Assembly: GCA_023409835.1 (NCBI GenBank)
Contig: JAEYQV010000096.1
Span: forward strand, 1-64,000
Direction of reading: 5' to 3'
Source of the DNA: Bacillota bacterium
GTDB lineage: Bacteria; Bacillota; Clostridia; Lachnospirales; Lachnospiraceae
DNA length: 64,000 nucleotides
Shown piece by piece: positions 24,468 through 33,922 of this stretch. Position 1 is the stretch's first letter, and each line of letters starts with the position of its first letter. The notes beneath the pieces were generated by a model. That model was not told the DNA's origin. It did no database searches and worked only from the letters and a program-made list of their open reading frames with translations. A program made the translations under genes and the position numbers.

Positions 24468-26885
24468 ATGGCTGAGAACTATCCCAACATCAGAATATCG
24501 GTGAGAAACCTGGTGGAATTCATTCTCCGTTCCGGGGATCTTGATAATACCAGAAACAGGAACGAGTTGGATGCCATGCAGGCCGGAGGCAGATTACATC
24601 GTAAGCTGCAGAAGCAGATGGGGGCGGAATATACGGCTGAGGTGCCGCTAAGTCTTACGGTTCCCATCTTAAGAGAGGGTGTCTCCTTTGACCTGACCAT
24701 TGAGGGGAGAGCGGACGGTGTTATTGTAAATAACAGTATCCGGGAGGACTTCTCCGTTCTTGTGTTCGAGGAAGAGGAATTTAATCCCCCGGAAATCATC
24801 ATTGATGAGATCAAAGGGGTATATCTGGAGCTGTCCCATCTTACAGAGCCCATCGGGGTACACCGGGCTCAGGCGATGTGCTATGCCTATATCTATGCAG
24901 TGAAATACGGTCATTCAAGAATCGGGATTCGTTTGACCTACTGCAATCTTGAGACGGAGAGCCTGAAATATTTTGATGAGACGCTGAGTCTGCAGGAGCT
25001 AACGGAATGGTTTCAGCATCTGACGGATGAATACGCCAAATGGGCGGTATGGCAGATCAAATGGACCGAAAAACGGAATACAGCTATAAAAGCCATGGAA
25101 TTTCCCTTTCTGTACAGGGAGGGACAGAAGGAGCTGGTGACCGGAGTCTATAAAACTATTCTGCGGAAGAAGAAGCTGTTCATTGAAGCACCCACCGGAG
25201 TCGGTAAGACGATATCGACAGTGTTTCCCTCTGTCAAAGCCATGGGAGAAGGAATTACAGAGAAGATCTTCTACCTTACGGCGAAGACAATCACCCGAAC
25301 CGTTGCGGAGGATACCTTCCGGATTTTGAAGGATAACGGACTGCCGCTGAAGGTGGTTACGATTACTGCCAAGGAAAAGGTCTGTATTCTGGATAAACCC
25401 GACTGTAATCCGGGTTCCTGCGAACGTGCCAAGGGCTATTTTGACCGAGTCAATGATGCAGTCCATGATCTGTTGACCCATGAAAATGATATTACCAGAG
25501 AGCTGATTGAAAATTATGCGGGGAAGCATTGTGTCTGTCCTTTTGAGATGTGTCTGGATGTAACGCTCTGGTCCGATGCAATTATCTGCGACTATAATTA
25601 TGTGTTTGATCCGAATGTCTATCTCCGACGCTTCTTCTCGGACAACCGGCAAGGCGATTATGTATTTCTGATTGATGAAGCACATAATCTGGTTGAACGG
25701 GCCAGGGAGATGTATAGCGGAACCCTATATAAAGACAGCTTCCTTGAGGTTAAGAGGATTGTTAAGGATAAGAATGCCAAACTGGCGAAGCAGCTGGAGC
25801 TCTGTAATAAAGACCTTTTAAGGCTGAAGCAGGATTGTGATGAGTTTGAGGTAATTGAGAATATCGACGGCTTCTGTATGCATCTGATGGGCCTGATGGC
25901 GGAGCTGGAGCTGTTCCTACAGGAGGGCTTCCTGGCAGAGGGCCGAGATGAGGTTGTAGCTCTGTATCTGGATATCCGCCATTTCTTAAGTATTTATGAG
26001 ATTCATGATGATAACTATACCATATATACTGACTATGAGGAGGGGGACCGTTTCCGGGTGAAGCTGCAGTGCATGGACCCGTCCAGGAATCTGATCACAT
26101 GTCTGGAGAGGGGAAGAAGCGCAGTCATGTTCTCTGCGACGCTGCTTCCAATACAGTATTATATGGAACAGCTGGGGGGAAGAAAGGACGATTATGCAGT
26201 GTATGCACCCTCCACCTTTCTCCCGGAGAACCGCCTGATTATGATTGGGGCAGATGTCAGTACGAAGTATAACCGAAGAAATGAAAAGGAATATAGGAAA
26301 ATTCTAAAATATATCAAGGAGTTTACCGGTGTAAGGACCGGTAATTATATGGTATTCTTTCCTTCCTACCAGATGCTTCAGGTAATCGCGGAGATGGCGG
26401 GGGATGAACTGGAAGGACTTGTGGTGCAGACGAATAGTATGACGGAAGCAGAGAAGGAGACATTTCTTGAGGAATTTGTCGATAATCCTACAACCAGCAG
26501 GATAGGCTTCTGTGTTATGGGTGGTATCTTCAGTGAGGGAATCGATCTTAAGAATAACCGCCTGATCGGAGCAGTCATCGTTGGCACAGGGCTTCCGATG
26601 GTATGTAATGAGAGGGAGTTGTTCCGGGGGTATTTTGACCAGAGGAACGGGAAGGGCTTTGATTATTCCTATCTGTATCAGGGCATGAATAAGGTCCTGC
26701 AGTCGGCTGGAAGAGTTATCCGGACGAAAGAGGACCGTGGAGCAATCCTGCTGCTGGATGAAAGATTCACTCAGCCTCAGTACTATAATTTATTTCCTAA
26801 GGAATGGTTTCCTTTCCTTACGGTTAACAACTACACCGTAAAGGAAGCCCTGGAGGAATTCTGGAGGAAGGCTTCTGTAGATTAA
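24468..26885 (+). CDS. PD-(D/E)XK nuclease fused to a DinG/XPD-like iron-sulfur helicase
   Basis: An 805-residue protein. Residues about 80-160 contain a RecB/Cas4-like nuclease core: GRADGV, then IDEIKG, then HRAQAMCYAY. The helicase part has motif I EAPTGVGKT (about 238-246), motif II IDEAHN (about 402-407), and four or more Cys in the FeS position (Cys306, 313, 318, then 355, 357, 362). Motif VI QSAGRVIRT is near residue 750. Such fusions likely process damaged or branched DNA. ATG follows CGGAGGGACAGG. It overlaps the convergent VanZ-like gene by four bases at the stops. Confidence 0.9.
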   Translation: MAENYPNIRISVRNLVEFILRSGDLDNTRNRNELDAMQAGGRLHRKLQKQMGAEYTAEVPLSLTVPILREGVSFDLTIEGRADGVIVNNSIREDFSVLVFEEEEFNPPEIIIDEIKGVYLELSHLTEPIGVHRAQAMCYAYIYAVKYGHSRIGIRLTYCNLETESLKYFDETLSLQELTEWFQHLTDEYAKWAVWQIKWTEKRNTAIKAMEFPFLYREGQKELVTGVYKTILRKKKLFIEAPTGVGKTISTVFPSVKAMGEGITEKIFYLTAKTITRTVAEDTFRILKDNGLPLKVVTITAKEKVCILDKPDCNPGSCERAKGYFDRVNDAVHDLLTHENDITRELIENYAGKHCVCPFEMCLDVTLWSDAIICDYNYVFDPNVYLRRFFSDNRQGDYVFLIDEAHNLVERAREMYSGTLYKDSFLEVKRIVKDKNAKLAKQLELCNKDLLRLKQDCDEFEVIENIDGFCMHLMGLMAELELFLQEGFLAEGRDEVVALYLDIRHFLSIYEIHDDNYTIYTDYEEGDRFRVKLQCMDPSRNLITCLERGRSAVMFSATLLPIQYYMEQLGGRKDDYAVYAPSTFLPENRLIMIGADVSTKYNRRNEKEYRKILKYIKEFTGVRTGNYMVFFPSYQMLQVIAEMAGDELEGLVVQTNSMTEAEKETFLEEFVDNPTTSRIGFCVMGGIFSEGIDLKNNRLIGAVIVGTGLPMVCNERELFRGYFDQRNGKGFDYSYLYQGMNKVLQSAGRVIRTKEDRGAILLLDERFTQPQYYNLFPKEWFPFLTVNNYTVKEALEEFWRKASVD

Positions 26886-27763
26886 AAATGCAGAGAGCTC
26901 TTGGAATACCTGAAATCAGAATCCTTCGGAAGAAAGGTCTTGCCGGAGATGGTACGGAAGATCACATTATTCAGGTGGAACCATAAAGCACCGAGCAGGC
27001 CTCCCAGGAAAGCATATGTAACATCATCAATATCACATCGGGTCGGGTATAAGAAGAATTGTAGCGTCTCCAGGATTACCGGGAACAGCAGTAGCGCCAG
27101 GAATCGAACGAATCTGGGGCGTCTACGCAGCAGCAAGGTGCTGAAATACCCATAAGGGAGGAATAAGAGAATGCGGCTTGCCAGGTAAGTAAAGATATCG
27201 CTGAGCGGAAGCATGTGTTTCATATAATCTTCTATTTGTGTTGCAATTGACCAGAACGGTGTCCGGTTAAAATTCTCGGCAGCAACCCGGTACATCCAGG
27301 GGAAGGCAGCTTCTGCAAAGGAAGCATACAGGAGGATTCCCAGATAGATGATATTAAACAGGATACCGCTGTTACGAAAGAAGGCTTTAAAGTCATCTAT
27401 CTTATTTCCATATTCAATCATATTCCGGATATAGCAATGAAGAGTAGGAACAAACCAATTGATTGCTATAATCCCTAACAGGACATCCGTATAAGGTAAG
27501 AAATAATAATCATTTCCGAAATAGGTCAGGATGGTTATTATAACGGAGATAAACATGATCAGTAAAGAAAAGATAAAACAGGATTCATAGGAAAGAGATT
27601 GCTCCAGAAGGAAATGGGAGCAAACGATGGTAGCCAGACAGGCAATTCCAAGAATCACATAAGAGGATGAAAATAAGTAATAGGCTGCAAATTGTACCAG
27701 GATCGTAAATATACTTAAAAATACAATTAATGCGGAGGTCTCGATATTGGAGCGTTTCTGCAT
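26882..27763 (-). CDS. VanZ-like membrane protein
   Basis: A 293-residue membrane protein with about seven helices. The VanZ-like core is at about residues 190-270, with PYGYFSTLLLRRR, ETLQFFLYPTRCDIDDV and GGLLGALWF. In VanZ the E..Q..R..D.DD pattern is typical. VanZ gives low teicoplanin resistance, but most relatives have no known role and the N-terminal half here is an extra set of helices. It follows the lipid kinase gene at 17 bases, so both belong to one minus-strand unit. Confidence 0.82.
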   Translation of the reverse strand: MQKRSNIETSALIVFLSIFTILVQFAAYYLFSSSYVILGIACLATIVCSHFLLEQSLSYESCFIFSLLIMFISVIITILTYFGNDYYFLPYTDVLLGIIAINWFVPTLHCYIRNMIEYGNKIDDFKAFFRNSGILFNIIYLGILLYASFAEAAFPWMYRVAAENFNRTPFWSIATQIEDYMKHMLPLSDIFTYLASRILLFLPYGYFSTLLLRRRPRFVRFLALLLFPVILETLQFFLYPTRCDIDDVTYAFLGGLLGALWFHLNNVIFRTISGKTFLPKDSDFRYSKSSLHF

Positions 27764-27780
27764 CTTTGCACCTGCTTTCG

Positions 27781-28707
27781 CTATAGTATCATTCTAATCT
27801 GCCCCTGTATACAACGGACGATTATATGGGAACTGAACGCGGGAGTTTCTCCATCCACATGGACAGCAGCCTCCCGGTTGGATATAATTTCTATGGTACT
27901 GCATTGAAAGGAATCAATACCCTTAAAATTAACATGTTTACCAATTACTAAGGTTGGGAGCATCATTAATGCCCTGATATGGCTAAGTCCGTGGACCAGG
28001 CAGATACACAGCTTGCCATCCGTGGGATCGGCATCCGGAGCCATCTTGAGGCCGCCGCCTTCATATTTATGAATCATGTGGGACACCAGGAAAACTTTCT
28101 TGAAGGTGTCTTTTTTGATTCCATCCACAATTACGGTTGCATCCATCTGCTTGATCGTGAACAGCTGTTTTAATGCTATAATCAGGTAGACCAGCTTGCC
28201 TGCACCGAAGCGGTTAAACCTCTTCTTCATAGAGGAAGCCTGTACCTCTACACATACATTCGCATCATATCCAATACCGCTGGAGCAGCAGAATTTTCTT
28301 GCCTTTTCCTGCTTATCGCAAAAGGTCATGACCCCATAATCAAGATATTTGAATCTCGTGGGTTTTAATACGTTCTCCAGCGCCTTGATCGGGTCCTTTG
28401 GAATACCAAGGCTTCTGGCAAGATCATTGCTGGAGCCGGAGGGAATGTAACCAAGTAAAATCTGATCAAAGTCATCTATTCCGTTGATTACTTCATTAAG
28501 GGTGCCGTCCCCGCCTAGTACAACTATGTTCTTAATTCCGGAAAATCTGTCGCAAATCTGTTGGGCTAGCTCGGAGGCATGTCCCTCATGCTTTGTGAAA
28601 TAGGCTGCATATATAATTTGTCGTGAATCCAGTTCGCTCTTAACAGACCACCAATAGCGAATTCCCTTGCCGGAACTGGATTTCGGATTAATAATAAAAT
28701 GATACAT
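27781..28707 (-). CDS. Diacylglycerol kinase family lipid kinase (YegS/DgkB type)
   Basis: A 308-residue kinase of the DAGK catalytic family. It starts MYHFIINPKSSSGKG, has the nucleotide-binding loop VVLGGDGTLNEVI (about residues 61-73) and GYIPSGSSNDLAR (about 84-96), all diagnostic. It would phosphorylate diacylglycerol or a related lipid at the membrane. No membrane helix is needed in this group. A GGGAGAG site precedes ATG. Co-transcribed with the VanZ-like gene. Confidence 0.92.
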   Translation of the reverse strand: MYHFIINPKSSSGKGIRYWWSVKSELDSRQIIYAAYFTKHEGHASELAQQICDRFSGIKNIVVLGGDGTLNEVINGIDDFDQILLGYIPSGSSNDLARSLGIPKDPIKALENVLKPTRFKYLDYGVMTFCDKQEKARKFCCSSGIGYDANVCVEVQASSMKKRFNRFGAGKLVYLIIALKQLFTIKQMDATVIVDGIKKDTFKKVFLVSHMIHKYEGGGLKMAPDADPTDGKLCICLVHGLSHIRALMMLPTLVIGKHVNFKGIDSFQCSTIEIISNREAAVHVDGETPAFSSHIIVRCIQGQIRMIL

Positions 28708-28869
28708 TCTGTCTTCTCTCCCTTAGCCGCATTATCCAAATTACGGCTTTCCTATAGTTAAATATTATATTAATTTATTATTATTGTCAATCATTTGAAA
28801 AGGATAAATCCCTAATTCAACAAAATAATTAAATATTTGCATTTCGTTTATTCTCATACGGGAACAGGC

Positions 28870-28896
28870 ACAGAATTGTCCTCAGTTCATAATATA
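28870..28896 (+). promoter_or_regulatory. Candidate sporulation promoter (sigma-K/E type) of cotJ
   Basis: AC (28870-28871), 16 bases, then CATAATATA (28888-28896), which fits the sigma-K pattern AC-N16-CATAnnnTA. The -10 motif is shared with sigma-E, so I cannot separate the two. Location, 60 bases before cotJA, fits. Confidence 0.45.
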
Positions 28897-28956
28897 TATA
28901 GAACAACAAAATGCGTAAAATGTTGCTCGTGAAAACGTGAAAGGAGAGGCTGATAT

Positions 28957-29268
28957 ATGGATAGACGGATGTATCGCGGTAATATGGGAAATAACATGGG
29001 CTACAACAGAAATGTTTCACCATATAGAGCTAATAATCCCGTTTGTGATTGTAATGATGTTATGGGCAAGTATGAGCCGGAAGACATCTGCGAAAGAAAA
29101 GCCGATTATTGTGAGGACGAATTTGATCCCAAACGTTTCCCGATCGGAATGTGCTATGTTCCATGGCAATGCTTCAGGAATATCTATGAGAATGAATTTG
29201 TTGCACTGGCAAAAGGAACGATCTTTAAGGAACTGGATCTAGACTGGTATGGAAGGGGTTGCAAATAA
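28957..29268 (+). CDS. cotJA: Spore coat-associated protein CotJA
   Basis: A 103-residue protein with the CotJA core in its second half: PIGMCYVPWQCF, then YENEFVALAKGTIFKELD. The N-terminus is longer than in B. subtilis and is rich in Asn, Arg and Tyr. It is made during sporulation and needed for CotJC assembly into the coat in B. subtilis. A strong AAAGGAGAGG site precedes ATG. The stop codon overlaps the start of cotJB (TAATG). Confidence 0.92.
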   Translation: MDRRMYRGNMGNNMGYNRNVSPYRANNPVCDCNDVMGKYEPEDICERKADYCEDEFDPKRFPIGMCYVPWQCFRNIYENEFVALAKGTIFKELDLDWYGRGCK

Positions 29269-29525
29269 TGGACGGAAATAATAGGGAAAAATTAATGGCC
29301 TGTATTACTGCGACAAGCTTTGTACTAGATGACTTAAGACTTTTCCTGGATACCCATCCGACCGATCAGGCAGCTTTGGATTACTGGATGAAGGTTGAGA
29401 GAGTAAGAAACGAAGCCGTTGATGAATATACCAAGTGCTTTGGCCCGATTAATATGTATGATGTTAATGTGAAAAACAGGTGGACCTGGGTCGATGAGCC
29501 CTGGCCGTGGGAAGGTAGGTGCTAG
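29268..29525 (+). CDS. cotJB: Spore coat protein CotJB
   Basis: An 85-residue protein of the CotJB family, with FVLDDLRLFLDTHPTDQAALDYW in the first half and PWPWEGRC at the end, both typical. The ATG at 29268 is preceded by GGAAGGGG and shares one base with the stop of cotJA. An in-frame TTG 9 bases upstream is less likely. Confidence 0.92.
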   Translation: MDGNNREKLMACITATSFVLDDLRLFLDTHPTDQAALDYWMKVERVRNEAVDEYTKCFGPINMYDVNVKNRWTWVDEPWPWEGRC

Positions 29526-29528
29526 TGT

Positions 29529-30137
29529 ATGTGGAGTTATGAGAAAAGATTGCAACATCCAGTAAATATATCAGAATGTAATCCAAGACTGGCACAGGTT
29601 ATCATGAGCCAATACGGCGGTCCGGATGGAGAAATAGGTGCTTCCTTACGTTATTTATCACAACGTTATGCTATGCCTAATAAAAAAGTCTGCGCAGTGT
29701 TAACGGATATCGGGACAGAAGAGCTGGCGCATATGGAAATGGTAGGCTCTATCGTTCATCAGTTAACCCGTAAACTAACACCGCAGGAAATCATGGATGG
29801 TGGATTTGAACAATACTATACTGATCATACCTTGGGCATATGGCCACAATCAGCAGGTGGGGTTCCATTTACCGCTATGTGCTTTGCAAGTAAGGGTGAT
29901 CCGATTACTGACCTGGTAGAGGATATGGCAGCAGAACAAAAGGCAAGAACAACCTATGACAATATACTCCGTCTGATTCATGACCAGGAGGTTTGTGATC
30001 CAATCAAATTCTTAAGGAAAAGAGAAATCGTTCACTTCCAAAGGTTCGGTGAAGCTCTCCGAATCATTCAGGATGAGCTTGACGCAAAGAACTTCTATGC
30101 AATTAACCCTGCATTTCCTGCGGATTTATGCAAATAA
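29529..30137 (+). CDS. cotJC: Spore coat protein CotJC, manganese catalase family
   Basis: A 202-residue ferritin-like protein of the manganese catalase family. Metal ligands are suggested by the Glu/His pattern in DIGTEELAHMEMVG (about residues 59-72), EDMAAEQKAR (about 135-144), and the late REIVHFQRFGEAL. In Bacillus and Clostridioides the protein coats spores; catalase activity has been shown for some relatives. It starts four bases after the stop of cotJB, completing a cotJABC operon. Confidence 0.93.
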   Translation: MWSYEKRLQHPVNISECNPRLAQVIMSQYGGPDGEIGASLRYLSQRYAMPNKKVCAVLTDIGTEELAHMEMVGSIVHQLTRKLTPQEIMDGGFEQYYTDHTLGIWPQSAGGVPFTAMCFASKGDPITDLVEDMAAEQKARTTYDNILRLIHDQEVCDPIKFLRKREIVHFQRFGEALRIIQDELDAKNFYAINPAFPADLCK

Positions 30138-30150
30138 CCATAAAATGGTG

Positions 30151-30189
30151 ATAGCCCCGAGGGACGTATTACGTTTTTTGGGGCTTTTA
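30151..30189 (+). terminator. Terminator after cotJC
   Basis: AGCCCC pairs with GGGGCT and is followed by TTTTAAAT. The loop contains ACGTATTACGT, which recurs in part at about 30265. Confidence 0.7.
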
Positions 30190-30353
30190 AATGACAAGAA
30201 TAGAAACAAGCCATAGCTGTTAACATACCTTTCGGTTTTTTTGAACAACAAAAGTTAAGTCTCCGGGTGGACGTATTATATCTTTTGAGGAGTACTATCC
30301 GTAAAATTAATAGAGCTTATAAAATAGGCTCAAAAAATAGGGACAACACCTGC

Positions 30354-30382
30354 TTGACAAATTATGTGTATTGACATAAATT
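30354..30382 (+). promoter_or_regulatory. Promoter of the MIF-like tautomerase gene
   Basis: TTGACA (30354-30359) with a 17-base spacer to TAAATT (30377-30382). The -10 is imperfect. Confidence 0.55.
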
Positions 30383-30433
30383 TGTGGTGGAACCAAAATA
30401 TAGGAGATGTACTAAACCGAAAGGAGAATCGGA

Positions 30434-30778
30434 ATGCCATTTATCGGTACGAAAACTAATATTGAGATAACAAAAGAGAAGGAAGCCGCCATCAAACAGA
30501 AGCTGGGAAAGGCAATCGAGCTGGTGCCGGGTAAAAGTGAAGCCTGGTTGATGCTGGCCTTTGAGGATAAGGTATCGATGTATTTTAAAGGTCAGGGGGA
30601 CAAGCCCGTGGCCTTCGTTGAGGTGAAGCTATTCGGGGTGGCGAATGCGGGAGTATATGATAAATTGACCGCAGCTATCACAAAGATATGGAGTGAGGAG
30701 CTTCATATTCCAGCTTCACAGATCTATGTGAAATATGAAGAGGTTAAAACCTGGGGATGGAACGGATCTAATTTTTGA
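30434..30778 (+). CDS. MIF/tautomerase superfamily protein
   Basis: A 114-residue protein related to macrophage migration inhibitory factor and phenylpyruvate tautomerase. Pro2, the catalytic base in this family, is present (MPFIGTKTN), and the length is that of one full MIF-type subunit of two beta-alpha-beta units. The family works as a trimer. ATG follows AAAGGAGAATCGGA. It stands alone between the cot operon and pfp. The substrate is unknown. Confidence 0.88.
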   Translation: MPFIGTKTNIEITKEKEAAIKQKLGKAIELVPGKSEAWLMLAFEDKVSMYFKGQGDKPVAFVEVKLFGVANAGVYDKLTAAITKIWSEELHIPASQIYVKYEEVKTWGWNGSNF

Positions 30779-30938
30779 GCAATCAATCAGCAAATAATAA
30801 TATCAACACAGCAGAGGAGATTTCTTCAGATTGGACATAATCAAACAGTTCAGTATATTGACGAACACTTCCTGTGCATGATAGAATGGGTAAATGTAAG
30901 ATTATTCTAAGAGTGGAAATTTCGTAAGGAGGAAGAAA

Positions 30939-32162
30939 ATGAAGAATTTATTAGTAGCACAGTCCGGGGGACCCACGGCTGCAATTAATGCTACCTTAGC
31001 CGGTGTATTACAGGGTGTTCGCGCCAGCGGTAAAGTGGACAAGGTATACGGTGCTAAAAATGGTATTGAAGGTGCAATCAAGGACAATCTGATTGATTTA
31101 AATGATCTGGTACGGGATACTCAGGCAATGGATACCCTGACTTATACTCCATCTTCAGCCCTTGGCTCGTGCAGGTATAAGATGAAGGATTGGCGCAAGG
31201 ATGATGAGCCTTACAAGAAAATCATTGCTACCTTCAAGAAATATGAGATCAAATACTTTATCTATATTGGCGGTAACGATTCCATGGATACCGTGGATAT
31301 GCTTTCCGAGTACTGTAAGCTGAACAATATTGATGATATTATGGTGATTGGGGCTCCGAAGACGGTGGATAATGATCTTAATCTTACCGATCACAGCCCC
31401 GGCTTCGGCTCCGCAGCGAAATATATCGCAACCACGATTGCCGAGCTGGAAAGAGATATCAATGTGTATGATATTCCCGCAGTAACCATCGTTGAGATTA
31501 TGGGAAGAAATGCCGGATGGCTGACCGCAGCCGCTGCTCTGTCAAGAGTGAATGGCGGAACCGGTGCAGACTTGATTTATCTCTGCGAAAAGGAGTTTGA
31601 CAAGGCAAGCTTTATTGAGGATATCAAAAAGGTTCAGGAAAAGAAGCCCGGTGTCCTGGTAGCAGTCAGTGAAGGTGTTAAGGACAGCACCGGTGCATAT
31701 GTATCCGATTCCATGTCAAGCGGTGCGGTAGATAACTTCGGTCATAAATACATTGCGGGTGCAGCCCGTGCCTTAGAAGAGATGGTTCGTACAGAGATCG
31801 GCTGCAAGACCCGTTCCATAGAGCTAAATCTGATGCAGAGAGCAGCTGCCCATATCGCCAGCGAAACCGATATCATCGAATCCCTAATGCTGGGACAGAA
31901 GGCTCTGGGCCTTGCTCTGGACGGAGAGACCGGTAAGATGGCAGCGATTAAGAGATTAAGTGATAAGCCTTACCGTGTGGAATTCGTACCGGTACCGGTC
32001 AGTGAGGTTGCGAACCATGAGAAGATCGTTCCGATGGAATGGATCAATGAACGTGGTAATGATGTTACCCGGGAAATGATGGATTATCTGTATCCTCTGA
32101 TTCAGGGTGAAACTAACTTAAAGTATGAGAACGGAATTCCAAAGCAGATTAAGCTATATTAA
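30939..32162 (+). CDS. pfp: Pyrophosphate-type 6-phosphofructokinase
   Basis: A 407-residue phosphofructokinase. The motif GGNDS carries Asp114 where ATP-dependent enzymes have Gly, and PKTVDND carries Lys141; both mark PPi-dependent enzymes. It interconverts fructose 6-phosphate and fructose 1,6-bisphosphate using pyrophosphate, which saves ATP in anaerobes and is reversible. MGRNAGWLTA fits the substrate site. ATG follows AAGGAGGAAGAAA. Confidence 0.93.
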   Translation: MKNLLVAQSGGPTAAINATLAGVLQGVRASGKVDKVYGAKNGIEGAIKDNLIDLNDLVRDTQAMDTLTYTPSSALGSCRYKMKDWRKDDEPYKKIIATFKKYEIKYFIYIGGNDSMDTVDMLSEYCKLNNIDDIMVIGAPKTVDNDLNLTDHSPGFGSAAKYIATTIAELERDINVYDIPAVTIVEIMGRNAGWLTAAAALSRVNGGTGADLIYLCEKEFDKASFIEDIKKVQEKKPGVLVAVSEGVKDSTGAYVSDSMSSGAVDNFGHKYIAGAARALEEMVRTEIGCKTRSIELNLMQRAAAHIASETDIIESLMLGQKALGLALDGETGKMAAIKRLSDKPYRVEFVPVPVSEVANHEKIVPMEWINERGNDVTREMMDYLYPLIQGETNLKYENGIPKQIKLY

Positions 32163-32262
32163 ATTAAGACTCCTCGGAAACCTGACTAATATTAATTTTA
32201 GCAACCTGCTGCTTGCCGAAACAAGATGAAAGGATAAAGCATTGCACTTGCTTTGAATCAAT

Positions 32263-32303
32263 AAGAGGATGTTGATCGGTTTATTCCGATTAACATCCTC
32301 TTT
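32263..32303 (+). terminator. Terminator after pfp
   Basis: AAGAGGATGTTGATCGG pairs with CCGATTAACATCCTCTT with one mismatch; the stem ends in TTT. As the next gene converges, it may act in both directions. Confidence 0.8.
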
Positions 32304-32342
32304 CTATGCAAGCAACAGTTGCATTCTTATACAATTCCCTAC

Positions 32343-33710
32343 TTACCAGAACAACTGATCTTCCAGCTTAACGGCATTGCTCTTCTCGTCATAGCCCTTT
32401 CTTAAAGCCGATTTATAGGAATGGAAATAAAGACGATTGCCAATATTATTCGCACCCTCCAGTGCGGCTTTTGCGGCCTTGATGGATAGAAGCTGGGAGT
32501 TGGAAGAGTAGCATTCATAATTCTCCAACTGCTTGGATAAAGATCCGCTGCTTGCTACCGTGAACTGTCCCGGAGAGTAGATGACAGCCTTGATGGTATC
32601 AGGGAACTTACTGGATTTCACCCGGTTCAATACTATATTGGCAACAGCCAGTCGTCCTTCATAGCTTTGGTTCCCTGCCTCTGCATGAACCAGACATGCC
32701 AGCAGCTTAAGCTCTTCTTTGGAGTAATTTACTTCTTCACGGTATTTTACGGCAGTCTCCTTCTTGGCCCTTTCTTCTGCCTGCATCCTTAGGAGCTCCT
32801 GCTCTTCCTCCTTGGAAACTGCTTTCTTAAAGTCAACGATTAATTCAATAAATTCACGTTTGACATAACCGATCACCCTGTCATCCGTTATGTCAACCTT
32901 AACCCAATCGTCCTGAAGCTCTACCACAGGGTAACGTTCATTTTGATACACTACCGTAAGCCTATTCGATTCTGTATCAGGATCTTCACGTACATTCAAA
33001 CCATCTACATTGACTGAGATTCTTAAGGTACCATATTTCTTAATTAGCTCTTCGTCCGGGATTCCGGTCTTAAGATATTCTGCCTTCACATAACCCCTGA
33101 TACTGCCGGATTCGACATGACACCATTCTCCTTCGTGATCCAGTATCTCAGCTGCGGAACCGTTATGAAGCTTGCCAAGAATCTCACTGTCGGTATTGGC
33201 CTCCTTACGGACGTTAACGTAGGAAGCTGCAATAGAGATGGCAATATTGGAATATTTTGAGCTCTCCTTCGCAGCCGGAGCTTCTTCGGCAGCTTCGGTG
33301 ATAGCAGTGAGAGTAATCTGGTTTTCGGGTGTGTTAGTCTCAGTAGGACTGATGCTTGTTACGGTATCACCCTCTGCAGGAGCAGTTTCTCCCTTGGGAT
33401 CGGGTTGCTCTTCGGCAGGCGTAGCGACTGCGTTTACATTGTAAAGTTCTGTCTGACTTTCCTCCTCAGTATGATTCCCGTAAAGACGCTGATCTATGGA
33501 ATCAGCGGTTTTACCGTTATCATAGGAAAAGGATGTAATGTCGGAGGAGACATCCTCCGTAGAGATGGAATCACTGACAGCCAATGTCTCCTTACCGACA
33601 GGTTTATGATCTACCTTGGCAGAGGAGCGGCTCTCTATATCGAATATAGCGGAAAACCAAAATACAGACAGAAATACAACCATAGAGAATATGGTTCTTT
33701 TCGTTCTCAT
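32343..33710 (-). CDS. SleB/CwlJ-type cell wall hydrolase with two SH3 domains
   Basis: A 455-residue secreted protein. A signal anchor lies at about residues 5-22. A Thr/Glu-rich linker follows to about 145. Two bacterial SH3 domains are at about 155-210 (YVNVRKEANTDSEILGKL) and 225-290 (LNVREDPDTESNRL). A charged helix (SKEEEQELLRMQAEERAK) leads to a Hydrolase_2 (SleB/CwlJ-like) domain at about 335-455, with the catalytic Glu in HAEAGNQSYEGRLAVANIV. This domain cuts spore cortex or vegetative peptidoglycan. The SH3 part and helix resemble those of the NlpC/P60 hydrolase at 58193-59413. Confidence 0.9.
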   Translation of the reverse strand: MRTKRTIFSMVVFLSVFWFSAIFDIESRSSAKVDHKPVGKETLAVSDSISTEDVSSDITSFSYDNGKTADSIDQRLYGNHTEEESQTELYNVNAVATPAEEQPDPKGETAPAEGDTVTSISPTETNTPENQITLTAITEAAEEAPAAKESSKYSNIAISIAASYVNVRKEANTDSEILGKLHNGSAAEILDHEGEWCHVESGSIRGYVKAEYLKTGIPDEELIKKYGTLRISVNVDGLNVREDPDTESNRLTVVYQNERYPVVELQDDWVKVDITDDRVIGYVKREFIELIVDFKKAVSKEEEQELLRMQAEERAKKETAVKYREEVNYSKEELKLLACLVHAEAGNQSYEGRLAVANIVLNRVKSSKFPDTIKAVIYSPGQFTVASSGSLSKQLENYECYSSNSQLLSIKAAKAALEGANNIGNRLYFHSYKSALRKGYDEKSNAVKLEDQLFW

Positions 33711-33854
33711 TTATTCACCTTCCAAACGGAGTTGATTTGCATTGCAAGAGCTATTATAGCTTATGCTGCAGGGAAAATCAACTATTTTGGTATTTGTATG
33801 GAAATGAAAGTAAGATAATTACATAGAATGCCAAATTTAATGAGTGTAGAATAC

Positions 33855-33910
33855 AAAAAAGGATAAAGAATCACAATATTCCTATTTAGCGGTATATTGC
33901 TTCTTTATCC
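33855..33910 (-). terminator. Terminator after plsC
   Basis: On the minus strand GGATAAAGAA pairs with TTCTTTATCC, with further pairing inside (CAATAT/ATATTG), and is followed by TTTTTT. Confidence 0.8.
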
Positions 33911-33922
33911 ATGGCTGCAAGA

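Noticed and set aside
24275..24475. 66-codon frame over the 31-bp direct repeats
   Set aside because: Starts inside a terminator hairpin, has no binding site and no family; the repeats are better seen as non-coding.
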